The notes below the pieces were generated by a model, which saw only the letters and a program-made list of their open reading frames with translations, searched no databases and was not told the DNA's origin. A DNA stretch of 64,000 nucleotides from Hyphomicrobiales bacterium. Its GTDB lineage: Bacteria; Pseudomonadota; Alphaproteobacteria; Rhizobiales; Rhizobiaceae. This document shows positions 53,801-62,287 of this stretch, piece by piece (the first letter of the stretch is position 1; each line of letters begins with the position of its first letter). Location: NCBI GenBank assembly GCA_900468625.1, contig UBUL01000015.1:124001-188000 (forward strand), in the 5' to 3' direction. A program made the position numbers and the translations under genes.

Positions 53801-54867
53801 GCCTGACGGCCTGGGGCACGTCGAACATGCGCACGGGTGGCGACGATGTCGCGCAGGCGCTGGCGCTGATCGGCGTCAAACCGGTATGGGACATGACGTC
53901 CCGCCGCGTTACCGGCTACGAGATTATTCCGCCAGCCATGCTTGGGCGGCCGCGCGTCGATGTCACGCTGCGTATCTCGGGCTTCTTCCGTGATGCCTTT
54001 CCGGAGCAGATCGCCTTGTTCGACAGGGCGATCCGTGCGGTCGGCATGCTTGACGAAGATGCGACCGACAATCCGATCGCGGCGCGCATGCGCGGCGAGA
54101 TCGCTCGGCTGGAAGCCGCCGGCCTCGATACAAGCTCGGCCAGCCGCCGGGCCGGCTATCGCATCTTCGGCTCCAAGCCTGGAGCCTATGGCGCCGGTCT
54201 GCAGGCGCTCATAGATGAAAAGGGCTGGGAGCGGCGTGCGGATTTGGCAGAAGCCTATCTCGTCTGGGGCAGCTATGCCTATGGCGCCGGCGAGGAAGGC
54301 AGAGCCGAGCGCGGCGTTTTCGAGGAACGGTTGCGTTCCATCCAGGCGGTCGTGCAGAATCAGGACAATCGCGAGCACGATTTGCTCGACAGCGATGATT
54401 ATTATCAATTCGAAGGCGGCATGGCGGCGGCAGCCGAGCAGCTTGGCGGTGCGCGGCCCTCGATCTATCACAACGATCATTCGAAGCCGGAAAAGCCTGT
54501 GATCCGATCGCTTGAGGAAGAGATCGGCCGGGTGGTGCGCGGGCGTGTCGTCAATCCCAAGTGGATCGAGGGCGTCATGCGCCATGGTTACAAGGGCGCC
54601 TTCGAGATCGCGGCAACGGTTGATTATCTCTTTGCCTTTGCCGCGACAACGGGTGCGGTACGCAATCATCATTTCGAGGCGGTCTACCAAGCCTTCGTGG
54701 TCGATCAGAGCGTGCGGGATTTCATGGCGGAGAAGAATCCGGCCGCGCTGCGGGACATGCGGGAGCGTCTGCTGGAGGCGATCGATCGCAGACTCTGGAT
54801 GCCGAGAAGCAATTCGGCCAGATTCGATCTGGAAAACCTGGATAAGGGCAAGGAGGCGGCGGCATGA
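50881..54867 (+). CDS. cobN: Aerobic cobaltochelatase large subunit, with repeat-encoded insertion
   Basis: The 1328-residue CobN, with CobS and CobT, inserts Co(II) into hydrogenobyrinic acid a,c-diamide using ATP. Recognisable family blocks include ANYPNRDGRLGNGVGLDTPA, HMGKHGNLEWLPGKALALS and the C-terminal HDLLDSDDYYQFEGGMAA. The family's usual length is about 1250-1280. The excess lies in residues about 750-813, encoded by a RIME-like repeat read through without a stop. No good ribosome binding site precedes the ATG; another repeat copy sits just upstream. The stop overlaps the next gene (ATGA). Confidence 0.93.
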   Translation: MHLLLAQKGTISDGEEAIDLGQSPGDILFLSAADTELAAIAAAHGEGGRSLRLASLMSLKHPMSVDTYIDRTARHAKLIIVRALGGASYFHYALEALHACAARQGALIAVLPGDSKADPGLTPFSNVALDDLNALWSYLIEGGEANSRAFLAYAEAMLSGAEKPMPAVPLMKAGIWWPGRGMIGVEEWRTVSNSWMAIPAGFEPPTIAISFYRALVQSGETKPVEAMMQALIAEGMRPLPVFAYSLKDAVSVGVLESIFAELKPGVVVNATGFAVSAPGADRQPTVLETGEAIVLQAIFSASSRQAWEASSQGLSARDLGMNVALPEVDGRVLARAVSFKAAARYDERVEANIVASEPLEDRMRYTARLAANWARLRNTAPRDRRVALVMANYPNRDGRLGNGVGLDTPAGTIEVLKAMRMAGYGVADLPGDGDALMRHLAEGPTNSGHDGRVVRETLSFSDYEDFFSSLPKQIQDDITGRWGKPEADPYALDTGFALPFSRFGDVLVGIQPARGYNIDPMESYHSPDLVPPHGYLAFYAFLRRSFDAHAVIHMGKHGNLEWLPGKALALSENCYPEAILGPLPNLYPFIVNDPGEGTQAKRRTSAVIIDHLTPPLTRAESYGPLKDLEALVDEYYEASGGDPRRIRLLRKQILDLVADIGLDQDAGIAKGEGEDEALRKLDAYLCDLKEMQIRDGLHIFGVSPSGRLLTDQTVALARVPRGLGEGGDQSLQRAIARDALESAERGESAIPPSVALATSPPQGGRLGARGSTSPQTIESADAVGDESEKPGGILPSISPLVGEMSAKLTEGGISPNRPFDPLDCDMAAEWTGPCPSILQDVSDAPWRTQGDAVERIELLAAKLVDGDIACPENWPNTRMVLGEIAAKLQPSILACGDAEISALLKGLDGRFVPPGPSGAPTRGRPDVLPTGRNFYSVDSRAVPTPAAYELGRKSAELLIRRYVQDHGEWPVSFGLTAWGTSNMRTGGDDVAQALALIGVKPVWDMTSRRVTGYEIIPPAMLGRPRVDVTLRISGFFRDAFPEQIALFDRAIRAVGMLDEDATDNPIAARMRGEIARLEAAGLDTSSASRRAGYRIFGSKPGAYGAGLQALIDEKGWERRADLAEAYLVWGSYAYGAGEEGRAERGVFEERLRSIQAVVQNQDNREHDLLDSDDYYQFEGGMAAAAEQLGGARPSIYHNDHSKPEKPVIRSLEEEIGRVVRGRVVNPKWIEGVMRHGYKGAFEIAATVDYLFAFAATTGAVRNHHFEAVYQAFVVDQSVRDFMAEKNPAALRDMRERLLEAIDRRLWMPRSNSARFDLENLDKGKEAAA
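53128..53318. repeat. RIME-like palindromic mosaic repeat, copy 2, inside cobN
   Basis: A 191-bp element in the same orientation as the copy upstream of cobN, with identical first 52 bp and a near-identical right palindrome. The middle (about 53180-53265) differs from copy 1. It lies in the cobN coding frame and adds about 63 residues rich in Pro, Gly and Ser (IPPSVALATSPPQGGRLG). The right end has a GTCAGC/GCTGAC hairpin absent from copy 1. Confidence 0.9.
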
Positions 54868-55463
54868 ACGCGGTCGAGGAGCTCCTGGTAGCCTTTCGAG
54901 ACTATCTCCTATCGCGCAGCGATCCGACGCTGGGGCATTTCATTCAGGGCTTTGCCTGGTCGATGGCAGAGCGATCGCTGGCGCCGCATGATCTGCCGGT
55001 CGCTGCCTACCTTCGAAAACCCCGTCGATTGGGCAACGGAGCCGAACGGGTTCTGTTCGACAAACTCGCCGATGCCGCGGATATGCTGCATTGGGCGCAG
55101 ACCTACAGCATCACCGACTTCGGCAGCGATTTCCTCCAGCGATATGGCTGGGTCGAGCTGTTCGGCGCACGCGGGCATTTCGCCAGCGAAGAGATGGCCG
55201 GCGGTTTTCTGCTGCTCGGCCCCGAAGTGCATTATCCCGATCATCATCACACGGCCGAGGAAATCTATATCCCTCAGACCGACGGTTCGTTGTGGAGCAA
55301 GGATGCCCAGCCGTTCCTGCCGCGCTGGTCGGGCGAGATCATCCACCACCCTTCGAATATCCGCCACGCCATGCGGACGGAAGATGAGCCGCTTGTCGCG
55401 CTTTATCTGTGGCGCGGCGGTTCGCTGGCACAGAAATCGATCATATCAGGGAGAATGCAATGA
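54864..55463 (+). CDS. DMSP-lyase-like cupin protein embedded in the cob operon
   Basis: The 199-residue protein has a C-terminal cupin domain with VHYPDHHHTAEEIYIPQTDG (H123, H127-129, E132-133, Y135) and GEIIHHPSNIRHAM (H162, H168). This metal-site pattern is that of the DddQ/DddL-type dimethylsulfoniopropionate lyase family. It overlaps both neighbours by ATGA (start in cobN, end in cobO), so it is tightly coupled to cobalamin genes. DMSP cleavage is unlikely in this setting; handling of cobalt or of a corrin intermediate is possible (inference). Not a known cob gene to me. Confidence 0.8.
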   Translation: MNAVEELLVAFRDYLLSRSDPTLGHFIQGFAWSMAERSLAPHDLPVAAYLRKPRRLGNGAERVLFDKLADAADMLHWAQTYSITDFGSDFLQRYGWVELFGARGHFASEEMAGGFLLLGPEVHYPDHHHTAEEIYIPQTDGSLWSKDAQPFLPRWSGEIIHHPSNIRHAMRTEDEPLVALYLWRGGSLAQKSIISGRMQ

Positions 55464-56104
55464 GTGACGAATTGGCCGAAACCGGCGCGGGCGCCCCGAA
55501 GAACGACGATGCCCGCCACGCCGACAAGATGGCCAAGAAGAAGGCCGCGCGCGACAAGATCATGGCGACCAAGACCGATGAGAAGGGCTTGATCATCGTC
55601 CATACCGGCAAGGGCAAGGGAAAATCTTCCTCCGCCTTCGGTATGATCTTCCGCCATATCGCCCATGGGAAGCCCAGCGCCGTGGTGCAGTTCATCAAGG
55701 GCGCCATGTGGACCGGCGAGCGCGACCTGATCGAGAAACATTTCTCCGATCTTTGCCAGTTTCATACGATGGGCGAAGGCTTCACCTGGGAAACGCAGGA
55801 TCGTGCCCGCGACGTTGCGGCGGCATCCGCAGCCTGGGAAAAGGCCAAGGAACTGATCCGCGACGAGCGGAACTCGATGGTGCTGCTCGATGAGATCAAT
55901 ATCGCACTTCGCTACGACTATATCGATATCAACGAGGTGCTGGAATTCCTTAGGAACGAGAAGCCTTATATGACGCATGTCGTCCTTACAGGCCGCAACG
56001 CCAAGGAAGAGCTGATCGAGATCGCCGACCTCGTCACCGAGATGGAGCTGATCAAGCATCCTTTCCGCTCGGGCATCAAAGGCCAGCCGGGCGTCGAATT
56101 CTGA
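55460..56104 (+). CDS. cobO: Corrinoid adenosyltransferase
   Basis: The 214-residue BtuR/CobA-type enzyme transfers the adenosyl group of ATP to Co(I) of cobyrinic acid diamide or later corrinoids. It has the P-loop VHTGKGKGKSSSAFG, FIKGAMWTGE, and VLLDEINIALRYDYI. The first 40 residues are a charged, Lys-rich extension normal for CobO. The ATG follows AGGGAG and overlaps the previous stop (ATGA at 55460-55463). Last gene of the riboswitch-controlled operon. Confidence 0.95.
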   Translation: MSDELAETGAGAPKNDDARHADKMAKKKAARDKIMATKTDEKGLIIVHTGKGKGKSSSAFGMIFRHIAHGKPSAVVQFIKGAMWTGERDLIEKHFSDLCQFHTMGEGFTWETQDRARDVAAASAAWEKAKELIRDERNSMVLLDEINIALRYDYIDINEVLEFLRNEKPYMTHVVLTGRNAKEELIEIADLVTEMELIKHPFRSGIKGQPGVEF

Positions 56105-56119
56105 TCGTCAGCCGGGCTC

Positions 56120-56920
56120 TCAATTGCCCGGCAGCATTGTCCTCAGTATTTCCGCCGTCTGCGGGTTTGCGGGGAAGAAAGATTCGATCGCGAGTTCCGA
56201 TAGGGTCACATCGACGGGCGTTCCGAAGACGGTCGTTGTCGAGAGCAAAGAAAGTTGTCCTGCTTCGGTGACAAGCTCGAGCGGTACTGCGATGCCTGCG
56301 AAGTCCCGCTCCGGTGCCGCTGATTTCGGGGCAGGTGGTGCGGGATAGGCTGACAGTTCCTGCAGCAATTTTTCCAGCATGGGATCGCCGGTCGCCGATA
56401 TCTGCTGGCGCAGTCGCTCCAGCAGATGCGCACGCCATTCCGCGAGATTCGCAATGCAGGGTGCGAGACCGTGCGGATGCAGGCTGAGCCTGAGGACGTT
56501 GATCGGCCCCTCGGTCAGCGAAGCTTCGACGCCGGCCATAAGAGGTGCGACGGCGGCATTGGCCGCGATCAGCGTCCAGTGCCGATCGATAGCCACGGCC
56601 GGGAAGGGTTCGTGCCCCTTCAGGAGCGTATCGACTGCGCGCCGCGCCGGAGCAAGCGCCGGATCGTCCAGCTTGCGTTCGGGAAAGACGGGGGCGAAAC
56701 CCGCCGCCAGGAGCATCGGGTTGCGCTCGCGTAGTGGCACGCCGAGCCTTTCTGTGAGATGCATCAGCATGTCGCGGCTTGGAAGCGCACGCCCGCTCTC
56801 GATGAAGCTCAGATGCCGCTGCGATATATCGGCTTCAAGGGCGAATTCGAGCTGGCTCAGGCGGCGTCGCTGCCGCCATTCGCGCAGATGGTCGCCGAGA
56901 GAGCGGGTAGGGCTTATCAT
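56120..56920 (-). CDS. XRE-type helix-turn-helix regulator with MmyB-like ligand domain
   Basis: The 266-residue protein has an N-terminal XRE helix-turn-helix (LREWRQRRRLSQLEFALEAD then ISQRHLSFIESG) and a C-terminal region with DRHWTLIAANAAVAPLM, the MmyB/PAS-like ligand-binding module of this regulator family. It starts within the stop of the SnoaL-like gene (ATGA, 56917-56920), so they form a two-gene operon. It converges with cobO, 15 bp apart. The target is probably the operon itself. Confidence 0.87.
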   Translation of the reverse strand: MISPTRSLGDHLREWRQRRRLSQLEFALEADISQRHLSFIESGRALPSRDMLMHLTERLGVPLRERNPMLLAAGFAPVFPERKLDDPALAPARRAVDTLLKGHEPFPAVAIDRHWTLIAANAAVAPLMAGVEASLTEGPINVLRLSLHPHGLAPCIANLAEWRAHLLERLRQQISATGDPMLEKLLQELSAYPAPPAPKSAAPERDFAGIAVPLELVTEAGQLSLLSTTTVFGTPVDVTLSELAIESFFPANPQTAEILRTMLPGN

Positions 56921-57282
56921 GCGGCAGCCGGTAGTTGGTCGATGAAGCCATGAACGGACTTCAGCCGGTCGCCTTCCAGGATGGCGAAATCCGTGCCCTT
57001 GATCAGCGGTTCGGCATCCGCCGGTCCGAATCCCCAGGAGAAACGGAGATTGTCGCCGTGCCGATCGCCGTCGGTGATCAAGGTAAAGCGGAAACCGGGG
57101 AAGCGATCGTGGGCGGCGGTGACCAGTGCGTGGATCTGCTCCTGATTGTCGGCACGCATCATCGGGTCGATGTAGCTGCAGTTTTCCGTCCACGCCTCGG
57201 CAATGAGCGCGCGGCGACGTTCGGTATCGGCCTCGTTCCAGATGGCGATATAGCGGTCTGCAATGGTGTTCGCGTCAGTCAT
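56917..57282 (-). CDS. SnoaL-like / NTF2-fold protein
   Basis: The 121-residue protein has the cone-shaped NTF2-like fold pattern: TIADRYIAIWNEADTERRRA at the N-terminus, CSYIDPMM, and RFSWGFGPADAEPLIKGTDF. Members are small isomerases, hydrolases or ligand binders. Substrate unknown. It is first in a two-gene operon with the XRE regulator, a pairing common for stress or small-molecule response units. Confidence 0.83.
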   Translation of the reverse strand: MTDANTIADRYIAIWNEADTERRRALIAEAWTENCSYIDPMMRADNQEQIHALVTAAHDRFPGFRFTLITDGDRHGDNLRFSWGFGPADAEPLIKGTDFAILEGDRLKSVHGFIDQLPAAA

Positions 57283-57381
57283 CGGTCAACTCCTTTGGAT
57301 CGCCTGAACCGTTCAGGCAGGGCGATCATCGGCGCGTACCGAAGCACTATCAATTACGTCGGAGGTAATCAAAAGCCTGTT

Positions 57382-58167
57382 TCAGAGACCGAGCCAGATT
57401 CTGACGGGATGCGTGGGGTCCGCCAGCAGCTTGATCGCGAAGGCGATGCACACGAGGACCAGCAATGGCTTGATCAGCTTGGCGCCGATGCGCATGGCGA
57501 GCCGCGAGCCGAGCTGGGCGCCGAGGAATTGGCCAACGCCCATTGTCAGACCGACCTTCCAAAGGATGGCGCCGGAAAAGATGAAGACGATCAGGCTGCC
57601 GAGATTCGATCCGAAATTGAGCAGCTTCGTATGTGCCGTCGCCTTCAGCAGGCCGAAGCCGGCGAGCGTCACGAAGGCGAGCATCAGAAACGAGCCGGTG
57701 CCGGGGCCGAATGCGCCGTCGTAGAAGCCGATCAACGGCACGAGCGTCACGCCGAAGAGTCCGGCGCTCATGCGCCGATGCTTTTCGACATCGCCGAGAT
57801 TGGGTTTCAAGGCGAAATAGAGCGCAATTGCGATCAGCAGGAAAGGCAGGATGATACGCAGAACCTCGCTCGGCATGATTGTCGCCAGCAACGCACCGAG
57901 AATGCCTCCGATCACAGCCATCGCCGCCATGGGAAGCTGCTCGTGAAGCTCGACATGCCCCTGCCGGGCGTAGGCGATTGTTGCGGAGGCCGCGCCGCAG
58001 ATCGACTGCACCTTGTTCGTGCCGAGGGTCTGCAGCGGGGGAATGCCCGATAGCAGCATGGCAGGTACGGTGATCAGCCCGCCGCCGCCCGCAATGGAAT
58101 CAACGAAACCGGCAAAGAACGCTGCGGCGAAGAGCAAAAGCAGGATCTGGAATGTAATCTCGGGCAA
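57382..58167 (-). CDS. TSUP (TauE/SafE) family membrane transporter
   Basis: The roughly 261-residue protein has about eight membrane segments and the duplicated TSUP signature: GFVDSIAGGGGLITVPAMLL in the first half and GFYDGAFGPGTGSFLMLAFV in the second. Family members export or import organosulfur anions, sulfite or short carboxylates. The start is uncertain: a TTG giving MPEITFQIL fits the alignment, but there is no strong ribosome binding site. Some TSUP proteins have been proposed as cobalt transporters, which would fit the surroundings (inference). Confidence 0.85.
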   Translation of the reverse strand: MPEITFQILLLLFAAAFFAGFVDSIAGGGGLITVPAMLLSGIPPLQTLGTNKVQSICGAASATIAYARQGHVELHEQLPMAAMAVIGGILGALLATIMPSEVLRIILPFLLIAIALYFALKPNLGDVEKHRRMSAGLFGVTLVPLIGFYDGAFGPGTGSFLMLAFVTLAGFGLLKATAHTKLLNFGSNLGSLIVFIFSGAILWKVGLTMGVGQFLGAQLGSRLAMRIGAKLIKPLLVLVCIAFAIKLLADPTHPVRIWLGL

Positions 58168-58314
58168 GGCGGGAACTCGGAGGCGGGAAATCAGCGGTCT
58201 TCTGGCACTTCGTCTGCCGCAACGCAATTGCTATCAGGACACACAAGGCGAAATTGACGTGCCGAAAAGTGGCCGCTACAGCTGACATATCGGTCGATGC
58301 TGTTGGGAGCGAAT

Positions 58315-58719
58315 ATGACGACATATGCCAATTCCGCCCGCCGCTATGTTCTGGGCCTCGGCTGCGAGCGCGGGACGGATTGGAACGATGTGCGCACGCT
58401 TGCGGAAAGAGCCTTCCGGGAAGCTGAGATCGGAAGCGATCAGGTTCTTGTCGTCGTGTCGATCGAAAGCCGCATGGATGAGCCCGCCATTCTGGAAACC
58501 GCCACGCATTTCCGCCTCCCGGCGCGCTTTTTCAATGTCGCTGCGCTGGAGCGGGAGACGCCTCGCCTCAAGAATCCATCTGAGCTGGTTTTCGCCCGTG
58601 TCGGCTGCCATGGCGTCGCGGAGGCGGCCGCACTTGCTGCAGCGGGCGCGGACGGAGAACTCGTGCTTCCCAAGATCAAGTCCAGCTCCGCCACGGCGGC
58701 GATTGCCAGGATCGCTTGA
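58315..58719 (+). CDS. cobE: Cobalamin biosynthesis protein CobE
   Basis: The 134-residue protein matches the CobE/CbiG C-terminal family: YVLGLGCERGTDWNDVRTLA at the N-terminus, LVVVSIESRMDEPAI and the C-terminal LVLPKIKSSSATAAIARIA. CobE is needed for aerobic cobalamin synthesis, with a role around ring contraction or intermediate carrying. The ATG at 58315 has GGGAGCGA upstream, preferred to an in-frame ATG six codons earlier. Here it stands alone, away from cobG-M. Confidence 0.9.
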   Translation: MTTYANSARRYVLGLGCERGTDWNDVRTLAERAFREAEIGSDQVLVVVSIESRMDEPAILETATHFRLPARFFNVAALERETPRLKNPSELVFARVGCHGVAEAAALAAAGADGELVLPKIKSSSATAAIARIA

Positions 58720-58879
58720 ACGCGGAAGTTCGGTTAAATCCGGCAGGTGACGGATGCGGCATCGCGGCGGCATTCCGCTGTCTGCCGTTCTCGTGTATGC
58801 CCATCGTTCAAGCATGATCCACAGCGGGAAGAAATTTCCGGAAGATCAGGCTTATTCAGTAAGTTGATAAGGAAAACTC

Positions 58880-59839
58880 ATGCATAAGGTCATTTATGAT
58901 ACGGATCCGGGCGTCGATGATGCCATGGCGCTTCTCTTCCTGCATCGTCACCCGAAAATCGACCTTCTGGGCATAACGACGGTTTTCGGCAACGCCTCGG
59001 TGGATACGACGACCCGCAATGCGCTGTTTCTGAAGCGCGAGTGGAATATTCCGTGCCCGGTCGCCCGCGGAGCCGGCGTCACCTTCGATCCCTCGCGGCG
59101 GGAACGTCCTTGGCCGACCATCGTTCATGGCCATAATGGCCTCGGCGACATAGACGTCCCCGAGACGATCGACCTCCCGGCCGATCCACGGCCTGCCTAC
59201 CAGTTCATCATCGATACCGTCCGTGCCAATCCGGACGAAATAACCCTTGTTGCCGTCGGCCGGATGACCAATCTCGCGCTGGCACTGAAGCACGATCCCG
59301 AAATTGCCTCGCTCGTGAAAAGCGTCGTCATCATGGGCGGCAATTTCTATGTGCCGGGCAATGTCTCTCCGGTCGCGGAAGCCAATATTCACGGTGATCC
59401 GGAAGCCGCCGATTTCGTCATGACCGCACCCTGGAAAGTCGTCGTGGTCGGTCTCGACGTGACATCGGTCACGACCATGAGCCGCGGCTATCTGGCCGAT
59501 ATGGCGAGGGACGGCGGACCTGCGGTGCAATTGCTGTCGGATTTGTCGCAATCCTATATCGATTTCTACAAGCACGCCGTCGAAGACGGCATGATGGTTC
59601 ATGACAGCTGCGCCTGCGCTTATGTCGTGGCACCGGAACTGTTCGATACGATCGAAGGTGCCGTGCGTGTCGTCTGCGGCGGCATTGCCGATGGCCAGAC
59701 GATCGTCAGGCCGGATGGCCGTCACTTCCCGCCGGGCGATTGGGACAATCTGCCGAGCCAGATCGTCTGTACCGGCATTCGCTCGCAGGAGGTCATCGAT
59801 CTTATCCGCGACGCGATTTTGGAAAACGTGAAGTCCTGA
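58880..59839 (+). CDS. Inosine-uridine-preferring nucleoside hydrolase family protein
   Basis: The 319-residue protein begins with the calcium-binding signature VIYDTDPGVDDAMALL and has VIMGGNFYVPGNVSPVAEANI and MVHDSCACAYV, the active-site His/Asp and substrate contacts of nucleoside hydrolases. It would cleave ribonucleosides into base and ribose. Cobalamin synthesis needs dimethylbenzimidazole rather than this, so the location is probably incidental. A hairpin follows the stop. Confidence 0.9.
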   Translation: MHKVIYDTDPGVDDAMALLFLHRHPKIDLLGITTVFGNASVDTTTRNALFLKREWNIPCPVARGAGVTFDPSRRERPWPTIVHGHNGLGDIDVPETIDLPADPRPAYQFIIDTVRANPDEITLVAVGRMTNLALALKHDPEIASLVKSVVIMGGNFYVPGNVSPVAEANIHGDPEAADFVMTAPWKVVVVGLDVTSVTTMSRGYLADMARDGGPAVQLLSDLSQSYIDFYKHAVEDGMMVHDSCACAYVVAPELFDTIEGAVRVVCGGIADGQTIVRPDGRHFPPGDWDNLPSQIVCTGIRSQEVIDLIRDAILENVKS

Positions 59840-59847
59840 GATCCATG

Positions 59848-59873
59848 TGGAGGGAGCGATCGCGCTCTCTCCA
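59848..59873 (+). terminator. Hairpin after the nucleoside hydrolase gene
   Basis: TGGAGGGAGCG and CGCTCTCTCCA pair with one G-T wobble around a 4-base loop, 8 bp after the stop. No T-run follows, so it may be a weak or Rho-aided terminator. Confidence 0.5.
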
Positions 59874-60134
59874 TAACCTCGCTTAGGCGGCGAGTATATT
59901 TTACCGATTTTTCATAGGGCTATTCAAATGTCTGGATATGTTGAATCCGGAAGCCTGTGCGATGCGCCCTTTGTTTTTTGCAACCTGTCGTCCCTGGCAA
60001 AGACCATAGCGCGCCATCGCCGTATTTCGGATCATCCATCGCTTATTATCCGTAATGGAACGACATCGGGCTGCGACCGTCTTATCCCGTTCTCAACGTT
60101 GCAATTTCAGTCATCCGGGCATAGGACACAGAGG

Positions 60135-60983
60135 ATGAACGATACCGCTTTTTCCAATCTGCCGGCCCTGGAGCCGGGATCCGTCTGGCTCGTCGGCGCC
60201 GGGCCGGGGGATCCGGGGCTTTTGACGCTGCTGGCGGCCAAGGGATTGGCCGAGGCAGACGTTATCGTGCACGATGCGCTCGTGAACGAAGATTGCCTGA
60301 AGCTCGCCCGTCCGGGCGCTGTGCTGGAATATGCCGGCAAGCGCGGCGGCAAACCATCGGCCAGGCAACGGGACATTTCCTTGCGGCTGGTGGAGCTGGC
60401 GCGTGCGGGCAAGCGCGTTCTCCGCCTCAAGGGTGGCGATCCCTTTGTTTTCGGGCGCGGCGGGGAGGAGGCGCTGATGCTTGTCCAGCACGGCATTCCT
60501 TTCCGTATCGTGCCGGGCATCACGGCCGGCATCGGCGGGTTGGCCTATGCAGGCATTCCCGTCACCCATCGCGACATCAACCATGCCGTCACCTTCCTGA
60601 CGGGTCATGATTCGTCCGGCGTCGTGCCCGATGCGATCGACTGGGAGGCCATCGGCAAGGGTTCGCCCGTCATCGTCATGTATATGGCGATGAAGCATAT
60701 CGCCCAGATCAGCGCCAATCTAATCGCCGCGGGGCGTTCGGCGGATGAACCCGTCGCCTTCGTCTGCAATGCGGCGACATCCGCGCAGCAAGTGCTGGAG
60801 ACCACGCTCGGACGCGCGCCCGGCGACGTCGAGGCTTCCGGCCTCGAGCCGCCGGCGATCGTGGTCGTCGGCGAGGTGGTAAGGCTTCGGCCGTCGCTCG
60901 ATTGGCTCGGCGCTCTTTCCGGACGCACGCTGATGCCGGCAGCCGAAAGGCCGGGCGGGAACGGGCGCAAGGTGCCGGCATGA
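60135..60983 (+). CDS. cobA: Uroporphyrinogen-III C-methyltransferase
   Basis: The 282-residue SUMT uses two SAM molecules to make precorrin-2 from uroporphyrinogen III. It has the tetrapyrrole-methylase motifs VWLVGAGPGDPGLLTL, VLRLKGGDPFVFGRGGEE and FRIVPGITAGIGG, and no CysG-type oxidase domain. The start is the ATG after AGGACACAGAGG. It is the first gene of cobA-B-C-D. Its stop overlaps the cobB ATG (ATGA). Confidence 0.96.
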   Translation: MNDTAFSNLPALEPGSVWLVGAGPGDPGLLTLLAAKGLAEADVIVHDALVNEDCLKLARPGAVLEYAGKRGGKPSARQRDISLRLVELARAGKRVLRLKGGDPFVFGRGGEEALMLVQHGIPFRIVPGITAGIGGLAYAGIPVTHRDINHAVTFLTGHDSSGVVPDAIDWEAIGKGSPVIVMYMAMKHIAQISANLIAAGRSADEPVAFVCNAATSAQQVLETTLGRAPGDVEASGLEPPAIVVVGEVVRLRPSLDWLGALSGRTLMPAAERPGGNGRKVPA

Positions 60984-62287
60984 GCGGCCTTCTGATCGCG
61001 GCACCTTCCTCGGGCTCCGGCAAGACCACGTTTACGCTTGGTCTGCTGCGCGCACTGCGAAACAGAGGTGTTGCGGTCGCATCCGGCAAGGCTGGGCCGG
61101 ATTATATCGATCCCGCTTTCCATGCGGCTGCACTGGAATCGCCCTGCCTCAACTTCGACCCCTGGGCCATGCGCGCCGAACTGATTTCAGCGAATGCGGC
61201 GCTTCACCGCGCCGGCGGACGGATGCTGGTCATCGAGGGGATGATGGGCCTGTTCGATGGCGCCGCCGATGGCAGAGGTACGCCGGCTGATCTCGCCGCT
61301 TTGCTTGGCCTGTCCGTCGTGCTTGTCGTCGATGTCTCGCGCATGTCGCAATCGGTTGCAGCTGTCGTCAGCGGCTTTGCCAATTTCCGCGCCGATATCC
61401 GCATTGCCGGTGTCGTCCTCAATCGCGTTGCAAGCGACCGGCACGAGAAAATGCTGCGCCAGGCTCTGAACGCGATACGCATGCCCGTTGTCGCGGTCAT
61501 CCGCAGCGACAGCAGCCTCGTATTGCCGGAGCGGCATCTCGGGCTGGTGCAGGCAGGAGAGCATGGGGCGCTCGAGCATTTTATCGAGGCTGCGGCCGCG
61601 GTGGTCTCGGAGACCTGCGATTTCGAGCTGCTTTTGCGGGCAGCGCAGCAGCATGTCGTCCGTCCGTCCGTGGCGAATATCGCGCGTCTGATGCCGTTCG
61701 GCCAGCGCATTGCCGTGGCACGGGATATCGCTTTCGCCTTCTGTTACGAGCATATGCTGCTTGGCTGGAGGCGGCGCGGCGCGGAAATCTCTTTCTTTTC
61801 TCCCCTTGCGGACGAAGCGCCCTCGGCCGGCGCCGATGCCGTCTATCTGCCGGGCGGCTATCCGGAATTGCACGCCGAAAAGCTTGCCGCCGCCCAGCAT
61901 TTCCGCGATGGCGTGAAGACGGCCGCGGCGAGTGGGGTGCGTGTCTATGGCGAATGCGGTGGATACATGGTGCTCGGCGAGGGGCTTGTGGATGCGGCCG
62001 GCGAACGTCATCCGATGCTCGGCCTGCTGCCCGTCGTTACCAGCTACGAAAAGAGACAGCGTCATCTCGGCTATCGGCGCGTTGTGCCGCTTGCCGGCTC
62101 CTTCTTCGACAAGCCGATGACGGCGCATGAGTTTCACTATTCGACGATCGTATCGGAAGGCGAGGCAGACCGCTTGTTTGCGGTTGGGGATGCGCTCGAT
62201 ACCGATCTGGGTACGGCCGGTCTGCAGCGGGCCAATGTCGCAGGCTCCTACATGCATCTGATCGATCTTGCCGGCGAGGCGGCATGA
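60980..62287 (+). CDS. cobB: Hydrogenobyrinic acid a,c-diamide synthase
   Basis: The 435-residue enzyme amidates the a and c side chains, making the substrate for the CobN chelatase. The N-terminal domain has LIAAPSSGSGKTTFTLGLL and the GKAGPDYIDP segment; the C-terminal glutamine amidotransferase domain has the Cys nucleophile in RVYGECGGYMVLGEG. It starts in the cobA stop (ATGA) and ends in the cobC start (ATGA), so all three are coupled. Confidence 0.96.
   Translation: MSGLLIAAPSSGSGKTTFTLGLLRALRNRGVAVASGKAGPDYIDPAFHAAALESPCLNFDPWAMRAELISANAALHRAGGRMLVIEGMMGLFDGAADGRGTPADLAALLGLSVVLVVDVSRMSQSVAAVVSGFANFRADIRIAGVVLNRVASDRHEKMLRQALNAIRMPVVAVIRSDSSLVLPERHLGLVQAGEHGALEHFIEAAAAVVSETCDFELLLRAAQQHVVRPSVANIARLMPFGQRIAVARDIAFAFCYEHMLLGWRRRGAEISFFSPLADEAPSAGADAVYLPGGYPELHAEKLAAAQHFRDGVKTAAASGVRVYGECGGYMVLGEGLVDAAGERHPMLGLLPVVTSYEKRQRHLGYRRVVPLAGSFFDKPMTAHEFHYSTIVSEGEADRLFAVGDALDTDLGTAGLQRANVAGSYMHLIDLAGEAA

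Noticed and set aside
54864..55463. Calling the cupin a DMSP lyase
   Set aside because: The motif resembles the family, but the double overlap with cobN and cobO makes a DMSP role doubtful, so no gene symbol was given.
59874..60134. Second cobalamin riboswitch before cobA
   Set aside because: No B12 box or other conserved aptamer block was found here, nor upstream of cobQ.
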